DNA of 64,000 nt from Ralstonia pickettii DTP0602 (lineage in GTDB: Bacteria > Pseudomonadota > Gammaproteobacteria > Burkholderiales > Burkholderiaceae): the NCBI GenBank assembly GCA_000471925.1, contig CP006667.1:3720001-3784000 (forward strand), written 5' to 3'. Each line of letters begins with the position of its first letter. The first letter of the stretch is position 1. A model generated the notes under the pieces. That model made no database searches, was not told the origin of the DNA, and saw only the letters and a list, made by a program, of their open reading frames with translations. The position numbers were made by a program, and so were the translations under genes. Positions 1 to 8,224 of the stretch are shown here, piece by piece.

Positions 1-251
1 CCGTGGGCGCTGAAGATGACGGTGGCGCCGGCGGGCACCTCGTCGAGTTCGCGCACGAACACCGCGCCCTTGCGGCGCAGATCGGCCACCACATAGGCGT
101 TGTGGACGATTTCGTGGCGCACGTAGATCGGCGCGCCGAAGCGCTCGAGCGCCCGCTCGACGATCTCGATGGCGCGGTCGACGCCGGCGCAGAAGCCGCG
201 CGGCTGGGCCATCAGGACTTCTGCGTCGGGGGCGGTGGTCAGGTCAGGCAT
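1..251 (-). CDS. ispH: 4-hydroxy-3-methylbut-2-enyl diphosphate reductase, N-terminal part (cut by window edge)
   Basis: Last enzyme of the MEP isoprenoid pathway; an iron-sulfur reductase that makes IPP and DMAPP. Only about 83 N-terminal residues are visible; the rest lies before base 1. The translated stretch has the family N-terminal motif [12 protein letters not shown], with the first Fe-S cysteine at about residue 21, then [13 protein letters not shown] and a SAHG segment, all in the order found in IspH/LytB. The ATG at 249-251 gives a short N-terminal extension compared with E. coli; the next Met (residue 14, MAQPRG) is an alternative start. It follows fkpB on the same strand after 40 bp, a pairing common in proteobacteria, so the two are probably co-transcribed. 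Confidence 0.93.
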   Translation of the reverse strand, partial: MPDLTTAPDAEVLMAQPRGFCAGVDRAIEIVERALERFGAPIYVRHEIVHNAYVVADLRRKGAVFVRELDEVPAGATVIFSAH

Positions 252-291
252 GCTGCGGTATCAGGACAGGTTCGGCACACGTGGGTCGCAA

Positions 292-780
292 TCAAAGCAC
301 GCCGATCAGCTGAACGTCGAACAGGATGGTCTGCCCGGCCAGCGGGTGGTTGAAGTCGAACAGCGCCGCGGTGTCGCCGAATTCCTTCAGCACGCCTGCG
401 TACTTGCCGCCGCCGGGCGCGTTGAATTCGACCAGATCGCCTGCGTTGTAGTCCTCTTCAAAGGAACTGTTCTCGCGCAGCGTGGCCAGCGACACCCACT
501 GCAGCAGGTCCGGGTTGCGCGGCCCGAAGGCCTGCTCCGGCGCCAGCCGGTAGGTCATGCGCTCGCCCTCGGGCATGCCCAGCAGCGCCTGCTCCAGCGT
601 AGGCGCGAGCTGTCCTTGGCCGAGCAGCAACGTGGCGGGCTTGTCCTCGAACGTGCTGACGATCTCGGTGCCGTTCTCGAGCGCGATGCTGTAGTGCAGG
701 GTCAGGAATGAGTCGGCCTGGACAGTCTTGCGGCCAGCCGTGCCGCCGTCGGCTTCCGACGCGAAAGTTTGCAAATTCAT
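292..780 (-). CDS. fkpB: FKBP-type peptidyl-prolyl cis-trans isomerase, SlpA/FkpB type
   Basis: 162-residue prolyl isomerase of the SlyD/SlpA class. After about 20 variable residues comes the FKBP fold (LTLHYSIALENGTEI), the GQGQL segment, and the insert-in-flap region around EQAFGPRNPDLLQWV; the C-terminus closes with the strand FDFNHPLAGQTILFDVQL. There is no metal-binding His-rich tail, which separates it from SlyD. It is expected to assist folding in the cytoplasm. It lies directly upstream of ispH. The ATG at 778-780 has no clear Shine-Dalgarno sequence, and the group II intron ends about 14 bp before it, so the 5' leader of this gene is interrupted or supplied by the intron. Confidence 0.93.
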   Translation of the reverse strand: MNLQTFASEADGGTAGRKTVQADSFLTLHYSIALENGTEIVSTFEDKPATLLLGQGQLAPTLEQALLGMPEGERMTYRLAPEQAFGPRNPDLLQWVSLATLRENSSFEEDYNAGDLVEFNAPGGGKYAGVLKEFGDTAALFDFNHPLAGQTILFDVQLIGVL

Positions 781-794
781 GGGTGATCAACCGG

Positions 795-1337
795 TGTAGG
801 GTAGGAGCAGGCCATCGCTGGCCCACTCCCCCCCTAAGAACCGTACGTGCGGGTTTCCCCGCATACGGCTCAAACCTTCTCAAAATACCATCAAATCATG
901 GCACCGGCTTTACAACAGAAAGCCCGTGGTTATGCCATAGCGCGCAGAGCTTTCGCTCCGCCCGAACCCTACCTGCCGGTCCAAACTGGACCGGAAATGC
1001 AAATGCTCCGCCTTGTGGGCAGATGACATTCGCCCACTTGGCGTTTGGCGGCCGACGTGGCCGCGTTCAAACTTGGTGCCAAACTTCGGCATGTGAAACC
1101 ACTGTCCGCTCTCGGAAGAGCAGACAGAGCCACGCCCGAAGGCGTGGTTTGCGCCTTTGGGCGGGCACTGGCTGGTAGGCCAGTACTGCAAGCAACGCTT
1201 CTCAGACAACTCTGAAAAGTGAGCAGGCGCTAGCGGCGTAAGCTATGGTGGGCTTCGTTTCACTAGCAGGTGGGAGTACTCTCCCAGGGGCGATGCGTCT
1301 AACGTGACGCGGACGGACACGAGTGTGCGTGTCGCAC
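795..1337 (-). mobile_element. Group II intron without reading frame (about 540 nt)
   Basis: On the minus strand the sequence starts at 1337 with GTGCGACACG, matching the group II 5' consensus GTGYG, and runs to about 795, where a domain VI-like hairpin (about 797-836) is followed by an AC end. Domain V (838-871) is complete. In between are several strong stems, for example GACACG/CGTGTC near the 5' end, a GGCCACGTCGGCC stem and a pair around ACCACGCC/GGCGTGGC, but no reverse transcriptase or maturase reading frame in any frame. The element therefore looks like a ribozyme core whose maturase has been lost and which would need a maturase in trans. Boundaries are estimates (plus or minus a few bases), because exon binding sites were not modelled. 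It lies in the 5' region of fkpB, between fkpB and radC. Confidence 0.82.
838..871 (-). ncRNA. Group II intron domain V (catalytic hairpin)
   Basis: 34-nt hairpin read on the minus strand. The 5' arm begins GAGCCGTAT, with the catalytic AGC triad at positions 2-4; the upper stem GCGGG/CCCGC is capped by a GAAA tetraloop; the 3' arm has a two-base AC bulge and then GTACGGTTC, pairing base for base with the 5' arm (one G-U inside and one U-G at the bulge edge). This layout (9 bp, 2-nt bulge, 5 bp, GNRA loop) is the defining signature of domain V. Nothing in it appears damaged. Confidence 0.9.
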
Positions 1338-1348
1338 CAACAACCCGT

Positions 1349-1354
1349 ATTGTA
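1349..1354 (-). promoter_or_regulatory. Possible -10 element upstream of the intron and fkpB
   Basis: TACAAT on the minus strand, 5 of 6 to the sigma70 -10 consensus. It would start transcription around 1342, only a few bases before the predicted intron 5' end. No convincing -35 was found at 16-18 bp. Confidence 0.3.
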
Positions 1355-1490
1355 TTCGACTGGCCCATCGACCGCCGCCTTGGGCCCGGCCGGACCCTTT
1401 CCAGACAGTTTCCGGACTCGTTCCGAACAGTTTCCCGGCCCTTCCGTACCGTGCAACACTTTTTACGGCGGGAATCCACCGGGATTGCCC

Positions 1491-2042
1491 ATGACCATTG
1501 CCAACTGGCCCGCCTGCGAGCGACCGCGCGAGAAACTGCTTGAATGCGGCGCCGCCGCCCTTTCCGATGCCGAGCTGCTGGCCGTCTTCCTGCGCGTGGG
1601 CGCGGCCGGCAAGAGTGCCGTGGACCTCGCACGCGAGCTGATGCACCGCTTTGGCTCCCTGACCGCCCTGTTCGCGGCAGAGACGCGGGCGCTGGCGGGG
1701 ACGCTGGCGTCCCTGCCGCACGAAGTCTTCCTGTGCCTGTTCCTGGACCCGCGGAACCGCATGATCGCCAGCGAGGAGCTGTTTCGCGGCACGCTGACGC
1801 GCACAGCCGTCTATCCGCGCGAGGTGGCGCGCCAGGCGCTGGTGCATAATGCCGCCGGCGTGATCGTGGCCCACAACCACCCTTCCGGCACCGCCGCCCC
1901 CAGCCAGAGCGACGTCCGCCTGACCCACGAGCTGGCGCGCACGCTGGACCTCATCGACGTACGGCTGCTCGACCATTTCATCGTCGCCGGGCAGGAAATC
2001 CGCTCGCTGGCCCAATGCTGCGAGCGGCTGCCGGGCTTGTGA
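1491..2042 (+). CDS. radC: RadC-family JAMM protein with an internal deletion
   Basis: 183 residues, against about 220-225 for typical RadC. The N-terminus ([20 protein letters not shown] and the helix-hairpin-helix start [15 protein letters not shown]) and the metalloprotease-like JAB/JAMM domain are intact: Glu at 95-96, H128 and H130, S138 and D141 fit H-x-H-x7-S-x2-D. Between residues 70 and 71 the sequence jumps from the end of the first helical region (AAETRALAG) straight to [10 protein letters not shown], the start of the JAMM domain. About 40 residues, the second HhH part and linker, appear to be missing in frame. The ATG at 1491 matches family N-termini; the frame is open further upstream but that part is not RadC-like. 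The biochemical role of RadC is unsettled; it was originally linked to DNA repair. Confidence 0.88.
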   Translation: MTIANWPACERPREKLLECGAAALSDAELLAVFLRVGAAGKSAVDLARELMHRFGSLTALFAAETRALAGTLASLPHEVFLCLFLDPRNRMIASEELFRGTLTRTAVYPREVARQALVHNAAGVIVAHNHPSGTAAPSQSDVRLTHELARTLDLIDVRLLDHFIVAGQEIRSLAQCCERLPGL

Positions 2043-2090
2043 TGCACACGGCACGGCGCAACACCTGATGAGGCAAAAGCACAGATGGCA

Positions 2091-2120
2091 TTGATTCGGT
2101 GGGGGAATCCGGTCTATAAT
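2091..2120 (+). promoter_or_regulatory. Sigma70 promoter of rpmB-rpmG
   Basis: TTGATT (2091-2096), an 18-bp spacer and a perfect TATAAT (2115-2120). Transcription would start near 2127, giving a leader of about 95 nt before rpmB. Confidence 0.75.
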
Positions 2121-2221
2121 GCCCGTTTTGCTGAAGTCTCAACCGCTGCAGTCCGGGCCCGCGCGCCTTTTGTTGATCTGTTGCGAACATTGTCCACGAA
2201 TAGAAGATTTAGGAGTGCTTC

Positions 2222-2455
2222 ATGGCACGCGTCTGTCAAGTGACCGGGAAAGCGCCGATGGTCGGCAACAACGTTTCCCACGCAAACAACAAGACCAAGC
2301 GCCGTTTTCTGCCCAACCTGCAGAATCGTCGTTTCTTCGTTGAATCCGAAAACCGCTGGGTGAGCCTGCGCGTCTCGAACGCCGGCCTGCGCCTGATCGA
2401 CAAGAAAGGCATCGACTCCGTGCTCGCCGACCTGCGCGCACGTGGCGAAGTCTAA
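2222..2455 (+). CDS. rpmB: 50S ribosomal protein L28
   Basis: 77 residues, the normal length. The N-terminus [12 protein letters not shown] and the segment [15 protein letters not shown] are typical of proteobacterial L28 (bL28). It is part of the large ribosomal subunit. An AGGAG-type ribosome binding site (TTTAGGAGTGCTTC) precedes the ATG. rpmG follows after 13 bp with its own ribosome binding site (TTAGGAG), so the two genes form the usual rpmBG operon, ending at the terminator at 2661. Confidence 0.98.
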   Translation: MARVCQVTGKAPMVGNNVSHANNKTKRRFLPNLQNRRFFVESENRWVSLRVSNAGLRLIDKKGIDSVLADLRARGEV

Positions 2456-2468
2456 TTAGGAGCACATC

Positions 2469-2639
2469 ATGGCAAGCAAAGGCGGACGCGACAAGATCAA
2501 GCTGGAATCGACCGCAGGCACGGGTCATTTCTACACGACCACCAAGAACAAGCGCACCATGCCGGAAAAGATGGAGATCATGAAGTTCGATCCCGTCGCC
2601 CGCAAGCACGTCGCTTACAAGGAAACCAAGATCAAGTAA
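2469..2639 (+). CDS. rpmG: 50S ribosomal protein L33
   Basis: 56 residues beginning [15 protein letters not shown], followed by the family core [20 protein letters not shown] and ending [11 protein letters not shown]. The segment carries no CxxC pairs, so this is the zinc-free form of bL33. It is the second gene of the rpmBG operon and is followed 21 bp downstream by an intrinsic terminator. Confidence 0.97.
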   Translation: MASKGGRDKIKLESTAGTGHFYTTTKNKRTMPEKMEIMKFDPVARKHVAYKETKIK

Positions 2640-2660
2640 TTGATCTGGGATCCCGCCAGA

Positions 2661-2690
2661 AAGCCCCGCCATGTTGCGGGGCTTTTTGTT
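2661..2690 (+). terminator. Intrinsic terminator after rpmG
   Basis: Stem AAGCCCCGC / GCGGGGCTT with a short loop, followed by TTTTGTTG. Confidence 0.88.
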
Positions 2691-2833
2691 GCCTGCGCGC
2701 CGTGCGGCACGCGCCGCCCGCAGGGCGATAAGCGCCCACCGCCACGCAGCGCGCTGATGCGTGGGAAGGCGCTTCAGGTGTAGACTTTCCCGTTTCCTCC
2801 TTTTTGCCTGGCGCCCCCAGCGCCCTCCGCACC

Positions 2834-4426
2834 ATGAATTTCGACGTCGCCATCGTCGGCAGCGGTCTGGCCGGCCTTACGGTCGCGCTGCAACTGGCCG
2901 ACACCCACCGGGTGGTCATCCTCAGCAAGCGCGCCATGACCCAGGGCGCCAGCGATTGGGCGCAGGGCGGCATTGCCGCCGTGCTGGATTCCGGCGACAG
3001 CCATGACGAGCACACGCAGGACACGCTCGTTGCCGGCGCAGGCCTGTGCGACGAAGAGGCAACGCGCTTTATCGTGGAGCACGGGCGCGAGGCGATCCAG
3101 TGGCTGATCGACCGCGGCGTGCCGTTCACGCGCGACGAACAGGCCGAACTGGGCTTCCACCTGACGCGCGAAGGCGGCCACAGCCGCCGGCGCATCATCC
3201 ACGCCGCGGATGCCACCGGCCACGCCGTGGTCAGCACGCTGCTGGAGCAGGCGACCCGGCACCCGAACATCACCTTCCTGGAAGACCACTTCGCGATCGA
3301 CGTGATCACTTCGCGCAAGCTGGGGCTGCCGGGCAACCGCTGCTACGGTCTGTATGTGCTGGATGACAGGACCGGCGCGGTGCACACGATCACCGCCACG
3401 CATACCGTGCTGGCCGCGGGCGGCGCGGGCAAGGTCTACCTGTACACCACCAATCCGGACACGGCGACCGGCGACGGCATCGCCATGGCGTGGCGCGCCG
3501 GCTGCCGGGTGTCGAACATGGAGTTCATCCAGTTCCACCCGACCTGCCTGTACCATCCTTATGCCAAGTCCTTCCTGATCTCCGAGGCGGTGCGCGGAGA
3601 AGGCGGCCTGCTCAAGCTGCCCGACGGCACGCGCTTCATGCCCGAGCACGATTCGCGCGCCGAACTGGCGCCGCGCGACGTGGTGGCGCGTGCGATCGAC
3701 TTCGAGATGAAGAAGCGCGGCCTCGACTGCGTCTACCTGGATATCACGCACCAGCCCGAGGCCTTCCTGAAGGACCACTTCCCGACCATCCACGCACGCT
3801 GCCTGGAACTGGGCATCGACATCACGCGCGAGCCGATTCCCGTGGTGCCGGCCGCGCATTACACCTGTGGCGGCGTGGTGACCGACACCGCGGGCCGCAC
3901 TGATATCGGCAACCTGTACGCCGTGGGCGAGACCGCCTGCACCGGCCTGCACGGCGCCAACCGTCTCGCCTCCAACTCGCTGCTGGAATGCATGGTGATC
4001 GGGCGCGCCGCCGCGGCCGACATCGCCTCCAAGGACAAGGCCGGCCGGCCCGATATCACGCTGCCCGCGTGGGATGAGAGCCGCGTCTCCGATGCCGACG
4101 AGGAAGTGGTGGTGTCGCACAACTGGGACGAGCTGCGCCGCATGATGTGGAACTACGTCGGCATCGTGCGCACCAGCAAGCGGCTGGAGCGCGCCCAGCA
4201 CCGCATCGGCCTGCTGCGCGAGGAGATCGCCGAGTATTACGCCAACTTCCGCGTCACCAGCGACCTGCTGGAGCTGCGCAACCTGGTCGAAGTGGCGTCG
4301 CTGATCGTGGACAGCGCCTATTCGCGCCATGAAAGCCGCGGCCTGCATTTCAGCCGGGACTATCCAGAGTCGCTGCCCAAGGCGCTGCCGACGGTGATGC
4401 AGCCGCTGGCCGTACGCAAGCGGTAA
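2834..4426 (+). CDS. nadB: L-aspartate oxidase
   Basis: 530-residue flavoprotein that oxidises L-aspartate to iminoaspartate, the first step of de novo NAD synthesis. Residues 1-30 hold the FAD-binding GxGxxG motif ([18 protein letters not shown]); further on are the [12 protein letters not shown] segment, the HxxxGxGH-like [10 protein letters not shown] region, and [10 protein letters not shown] with the second flavin segment [19 protein letters not shown]. Length and motifs match NadB rather than succinate dehydrogenase. ATG 2834 was chosen because it places the FAD motif at residue 8; an in-frame start 30 bp upstream adds nothing family-like. It converges on nadC-nadA, so the pathway genes are clustered but split between strands. 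Confidence 0.96.
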   Translation: MNFDVAIVGSGLAGLTVALQLADTHRVVILSKRAMTQGASDWAQGGIAAVLDSGDSHDEHTQDTLVAGAGLCDEEATRFIVEHGREAIQWLIDRGVPFTRDEQAELGFHLTREGGHSRRRIIHAADATGHAVVSTLLEQATRHPNITFLEDHFAIDVITSRKLGLPGNRCYGLYVLDDRTGAVHTITATHTVLAAGGAGKVYLYTTNPDTATGDGIAMAWRAGCRVSNMEFIQFHPTCLYHPYAKSFLISEAVRGEGGLLKLPDGTRFMPEHDSRAELAPRDVVARAIDFEMKKRGLDCVYLDITHQPEAFLKDHFPTIHARCLELGIDITREPIPVVPAAHYTCGGVVTDTAGRTDIGNLYAVGETACTGLHGANRLASNSLLECMVIGRAAAADIASKDKAGRPDITLPAWDESRVSDADEEVVVSHNWDELRRMMWNYVGIVRTSKRLERAQHRIGLLREEIAEYYANFRVTSDLLELRNLVEVASLIVDSAYSRHESRGLHFSRDYPESLPKALPTVMQPLAVRKR

Positions 4427-4445
4427 CGCCTGGCAGACAGCAAGA

Positions 4446-4488
4446 AAAAACGGGGTGGTGCCTGATGGCCCCACCCCGTTTTTCTTTG
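4446..4488. terminator. Bidirectional terminator between nadB and nadC
   Basis: Stem AAAACGGGGTGG / CCACCCCGTTTT with a loop of about 12 nt and T-tracts on both strands, set between two converging genes. Confidence 0.88.
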
Positions 4489-4504
4489 CCAGGTGACTGG
4501 CCGT

Positions 4505-5368
4505 TCAGCCGATGATCCGCAACGAATAGTCCGTCGCGCGCACGTCCTTGGTCAGCGCGCCGACCGAGATGCGGTCCACGCCGGTCTCGGCAAATGTGCG
4601 GATGGTGTCGGCATTGACCCCGCCCGATACTTCGAGCAGCGCCCTGCCCTGGTTGAGCTTGACCGCGTCTTGCATCATCGGCACGGTGAAGTTGTCGATC
4701 AGCACCGACTTCGCACCGGCCGCCAGCGCCTCTTCCAGTTCGACCAGCGATTCCACCTCGATCTGCACCGGCGCATCGGTATCGAGCGCCAGCGCCGCCT
4801 GCATCGCGGCGGTGATGCTGCCGGCCGCGGCGATATGGTTCTCCTTGATCAGGATGCCGTCGTACAGCGCCAGGCGCTGGTTCTCGCCGCCGCCGATGCG
4901 CACGGCGTACTTCTGCGCCAGGCGCAGGCCGGGGAGCGTCTTGCGCGTGTCCAGCACGCGCGCGCGAGTGCCGGCGATCAGGTCGGCATAGCGGCGCGTG
5001 GCGGTAGCCACGCCGGACAGCAGTTGCAGGAAATTGAGCGACGGGCGCTCGGCCGTCAGCAGCGAGCGCGCCGGGCCGTTGATCTCGCACACCACCGAGT
5101 CTGGCGCCATGCGTGCGCCTTCCTGCTGCAGCCAGCGCACTTCCAGCGCCGGATCAACCGCGCGCATGCAGGCATCGAACCACGGCTGGCCGCACAGCAC
5201 CGCCGATTCACGCACGATCACGCGCGCGCGGGCGGCCTTGCCGGCGGGAACCAGCAGGCCGGTCAGGTCGCCGCTGCCGACGTCCTCGTCGATGGCTGCC
5301 TGCACATTGGCTTGCAGCGCTGCCTGCAGCGCCGGGCCGTAGCTGTCGAAAATCGGATTCACGCTCAT
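4505..5368 (-). CDS. nadC: Nicotinate-nucleotide pyrophosphorylase (carboxylating), quinolinate phosphoribosyltransferase
   Basis: 287 residues. It converts quinolinate and PRPP to nicotinate mononucleotide, step three of de novo NAD synthesis. The N-terminal domain starts [18 protein letters not shown] and contains [10 protein letters not shown]; the barrel carries the substrate residues in [38 protein letters not shown], and the phosphate-binding DNFTVPMM and [10 protein letters not shown] segments. The ATG overlaps the nadA stop codon (ATGA), which indicates translational coupling; longer in-frame starts inside nadA were rejected for this reason. It ends just before the shared terminator with nadB. 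Confidence 0.96.
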   Translation of the reverse strand: MSVNPIFDSYGPALQAALQANVQAAIDEDVGSGDLTGLLVPAGKAARARVIVRESAVLCGQPWFDACMRAVDPALEVRWLQQEGARMAPDSVVCEINGPARSLLTAERPSLNFLQLLSGVATATRRYADLIAGTRARVLDTRKTLPGLRLAQKYAVRIGGGENQRLALYDGILIKENHIAAAGSITAAMQAALALDTDAPVQIEVESLVELEEALAAGAKSVLIDNFTVPMMQDAVKLNQGRALLEVSGGVNADTIRTFAETGVDRISVGALTKDVRATDYSLRIIG

Positions 5369-6519
5369 GCCGGGCCGATCCCCTGGAACAGGGCCTGTTC
5401 CTTGGCCAGGTCGGACGACGGACGCACGTTGCGCTTCTGCGCTGCGGCGAAGTCGAGCATTCGGTTGATACAGGTCACCGCCTTGGCGCCGATTGCCGGA
5501 TCGACATGGATCTCGTTGCGGCCGGTTTCCAGCACCTCGGCCAGGTTGGTCAGCGCGTTCATCGCCATCCACGGGCAGTGCGCGCAGCTCTTGCAGGTCG
5601 CGCTGTTGCCGGCGGTCGGTGCTTCGATGAAGTGCTTGCCGGGCGCGGCCATGCGCATCTTGTGCAGGATGCCGTTGTCGGTAGCGACGATGAATTCGGT
5701 CGCGTCCAGCTTCTGCGCGGCCTCAATCAACTGCGAGGTCGAGCCGACCACGTCGGCCTGCGCCACCACGTTTTCCGGCGATTCCGGGTGCACCAGGATC
5801 TTGGCGTTGGGGAATTCACGACGCAGCAGGTCCAGCTCGATGCCCTTGAATTCGTCATGCACCAGGCACGAGCCCTGCCACAGCAGCATGTCGGCGCCGG
5901 TCTGCTTCTGGATATAGCTGCCCAGGTGCTTGTCCGGGGCCCACAGGATCTTCTTGCCCTGCGCGTGCAGGTGCTCGACGATCTTCAGGCCGATGCTGGA
6001 GGTCACCATCCAGTCCGCGCGCGCCTTCACGGCGGCGCTGGTGTTGGCGTAAACCACCACGGTGCGGTCCGGGTGCGCATCGCAGAACGCGGCGAACTCA
6101 TCGGCCGGGCAGCCCAGGTCGAGCGAGCAGGTCGCGTCCAGGTCCGGCATCAGCACGGTCTTTTCGGGACTGAGGATCTTGGCAGTCTCGCCCATGAAGC
6201 GCACACCGGCCACCACCAGGGTCTTGGCCTCGTGGTCGCGGCCGAAGCGCGCCATTTCCAGGGAATCGGAGACGCAGCCGCCGGTTTCCTCGGCCAGGTC
6301 CTGCAGGTCGGCGTCGACGTAATAGTGCGCCACCAGCACCGCGTTGCGTTCCTTCAGCAAGCGGCGGATACGCGCCTTCAGTTCCTGGCGCTCGTCGGGC
6401 GTCAGCACCGGCGGCACCTTGGCCCAGGCGTGGGCCACGCAGCTTGCGCCAGTGGCGTTTTCGGCATTCGCCAGGTTCGGTTTCTCGAACTCGACGGTCT
6501 TGATCGATTGTGGGGTCAT
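5365..6519 (-). CDS. nadA: Quinolinate synthase
   Basis: 384-residue 4Fe-4S enzyme condensing iminoaspartate and dihydroxyacetone phosphate to quinolinate. Landmarks: [21 protein letters not shown] near residue 62, [60 protein letters not shown] and the C-terminal [13 protein letters not shown], which holds conserved cysteines. The N-terminal 35 residues are longer than in E. coli NadA but typical for betaproteobacteria. It overlaps nadC by 4 bp, so NadA and NadC are made from one mRNA. Confidence 0.96.
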   Translation of the reverse strand: MTPQSIKTVEFEKPNLANAENATGASCVAHAWAKVPPVLTPDERQELKARIRRLLKERNAVLVAHYYVDADLQDLAEETGGCVSDSLEMARFGRDHEAKTLVVAGVRFMGETAKILSPEKTVLMPDLDATCSLDLGCPADEFAAFCDAHPDRTVVVYANTSAAVKARADWMVTSSIGLKIVEHLHAQGKKILWAPDKHLGSYIQKQTGADMLLWQGSCLVHDEFKGIELDLLRREFPNAKILVHPESPENVVAQADVVGSTSQLIEAAQKLDATEFIVATDNGILHKMRMAAPGKHFIEAPTAGNSATCKSCAHCPWMAMNALTNLAEVLETGRNEIHVDPAIGAKAVTCINRMLDFAAAQKRNVRPSSDLAKEQALFQGIGPA

Positions 6520-6587
6520 CTCCGGTACTCCTCTAGACCTCCGCCAACAAGGGTGCGGCCGGCCAGAACATGGGGGAGTTTATCTAA

Positions 6588-6618
6588 AACAAAAGCCCCG
6601 CCATGGGCGGGGCTTTGT
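6588..6618 (-). terminator. Intrinsic terminator after the desaturase gene
   Basis: Read on the minus strand: AAAGCCCCGCC / GGCGGGGCTTT with a 3-nt loop, followed by TGTTTT. It serves the desaturase gene that ends at 6646. Confidence 0.82.
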
Positions 6619-6645
6619 CAAACCATACGGCGCGGCCGAATTGTA

Positions 6646-7836
6646 TCAGGCGTAGCGGCGCAGGCGCAGCGAGAAATCGTGCAGCGCCTGGATGCCACTG
6701 GCCTCGGCGCGATGGCACCAGGCCTGCAGCTGCTGCAGCAGCTGCTCACGCGTCAGGTTGGAACGGCCCCAGATGGCGGCCAGCTCGCGGCGCATTTCCA
6801 CGAAGGTCTGCAGCGCCTTGTTCTGTTCGACGATGCTGGCGAGCTGCTCGCGCTGGGTCGCGGCCAGCTTGGTTTCCTCGCGGTGGAACCACTTGCTGGC
6901 GGGCTTGAAGCTGCGGTACTCGGCCACGCCGCCTTCCTTGAGCTTGTCCAGTTCCTGGCGGAACGCGCCCTTGACGGCCTTGGCGTAGCGCGCCATCACG
7001 TCATAGCGGTTGGCGATGATGGCTTCCAGCGTGTTGTGGTCGACCGGGCGGGCTTCCACCAGGCGCGCCTTCGGCGGAGTCTTCTTGACCTTGGCCAGGC
7101 CGACCGCCTGCATCGCTCGGATATAGCCCCAGCCCACGTCGAACTCATACCACTTGATCGAGAACTTGGCCGAAGTCGGGTAGGTGTGGTGGTTGTTGTG
7201 CAGCTCTTCGCCGCCGATGATCAGGCCCCACGGCGACACGTTGGTCGACGCGTCTTCGCAATCGTAGTTGCGATAACCCCACCAGTGGCCCAGGCCATTG
7301 ATGATGCCGGCGGCATGGATCGGGATCCACAGCATCTGCACCGCCCAAACCGACATGCCGATCACGCCGAACAGCGCCAGGTCGATGATCAGCAGCAGGC
7401 CCACGCCCTGCCAGGTGAAGCGCGAGTACACGTTGCGCTCGATCCAGTCGTTGGGGCAGCCATGGCTGAACTTGGCGATGGTTTCCTTGTTCTTGGCTTC
7501 GGCGCGATACAGCTCGGCGCCTTCCAGCAGCACCTTGCGGATGCCACGGATCTGCGGGCTGTGCGGATCGTCTTCCGTTTCGCACTTGGCGTGGTGCTTG
7601 CGGTGGATCGCGGTCCACTCGCGCGTGACCATGCCAGTGGTCAGCCACAGCCAGAACCGGAAGAAGTGTTGGGCAATGGGGTGCAGATCCAGCGACCGGT
7701 GCGCCATGCAGCGGTGCAGGAAGATGGTGACGCCGGCGATCGTGATATGCGTCATCACGAGCGTGTAGATGACGATCTCCCACCAGGTCCAGTTGGCAAG
7801 GCCATTGGCGGCCCAGTCAAGAATAGTGTCGAACAA
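6646..7836 (-). CDS. Membrane fatty-acid (acyl-CoA delta-9 type) desaturase
   Basis: 396 residues. The diiron desaturase histidine boxes are complete: HRCMAH (H41, H46), HRKHH (H78, H81, H82) and HNNHH (H213, H216, H217), in the arrangement of acyl-CoA/acyl-lipid delta-9 desaturases. Hydrophobic stretches at about 18-40, 52-70, 145-165 and 165-183 fit a four-helix membrane protein with the boxes on the cytoplasmic side. The C-terminal 140 residues are a charged, mostly helical extension of unknown role. The start is a TTG at 7834-7836 preceded by GGAGAACAG (a good ribosome binding site); no ATG fits better. It probably introduces double bonds into membrane lipids after synthesis, a way to adjust fluidity; the exact substrate cannot be read from the sequence. 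Confidence 0.88.
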   Translation of the reverse strand: MFDTILDWAANGLANWTWWEIVIYTLVMTHITIAGVTIFLHRCMAHRSLDLHPIAQHFFRFWLWLTTGMVTREWTAIHRKHHAKCETEDDPHSPQIRGIRKVLLEGAELYRAEAKNKETIAKFSHGCPNDWIERNVYSRFTWQGVGLLLIIDLALFGVIGMSVWAVQMLWIPIHAAGIINGLGHWWGYRNYDCEDASTNVSPWGLIIGGEELHNNHHTYPTSAKFSIKWYEFDVGWGYIRAMQAVGLAKVKKTPPKARLVEARPVDHNTLEAIIANRYDVMARYAKAVKGAFRQELDKLKEGGVAEYRSFKPASKWFHREETKLAATQREQLASIVEQNKALQTFVEMRRELAAIWGRSNLTREQLLQQLQAWCHRAEASGIQALHDFSLRLRRYA

Positions 7837-8224
7837 ACTGTTCTCCGTCGATTAAACAGGGACTTTCCCGTGCAGGCCGGCGGATGGCCGGTGCACACAA
7901 CGCGCAGAAAAAAATAGCTGCGAATCTATTGATTGCGATAGCTGTCTGGCGCGTGCCGCGGGACCCGAAGTCGCTCCGGGCTCCCTGGCACACGAGTCTG
8001 GCGCCGGCCGTGGCTGGCGGGACAAGGTACGAGCCGCTGCAATCTGGCGGCTGTGTCTGATGTGGGGAGCGGGATGCGCGCAACCCGCGACAACCCGGCA
8101 TTCTACCGGATCGTCGAAGTTGCATGCATACGCTGTTACCCGGATTTGGACGGGGCGCAACGCTTTTCGTTCCTTGGGTGGCGCATGCGGCGCCCACCCA
8201 AGGTCGATCGGGCGCTAGTGACGC
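7837..8224. other. Intergenic region upstream of the desaturase gene
   Basis: About 390 bp between the desaturase start and the stop codon of the MscS-type gene, both on the minus strand. No convincing reading frame was seen. It holds the 8172-8203 hairpin and, on the minus strand, a TAGAAT (8100-8105) that could be a -10 element for the desaturase with a leader of about 250 nt; no good -35 was seen. Confidence 0.5.
8172..8203 (-). terminator. Hairpin after the MscS-type gene, terminator-like without a T-run
   Basis: Near-perfect inverted repeat CCTTGGGTGGCGC / GCGCCCACCCAAGG, 22 bp downstream of the mscS-like stop codon. The minus-strand tail is AACGAAAAGCG, so there is no run of U residues and Rho-independent termination would be weak. 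Confidence 0.5.

Noticed and set aside
1601..1710. Short repeat CGCTGGCG on both sides of the radC deletion point
   Set aside because: Both copies remain in the sequence, so it does not show replication slippage; the 8-mer is common in this GC-rich DNA.
2774..4474. Long open frames on the strand opposite nadB and many other genes (for example opposite ileS, pcnB and dnaK)
   Set aside because: They are by-products of high GC with third-position bias; translated sequences are Arg/Ala/His-rich and lack motifs, and each lies wholly over a well-supported gene.
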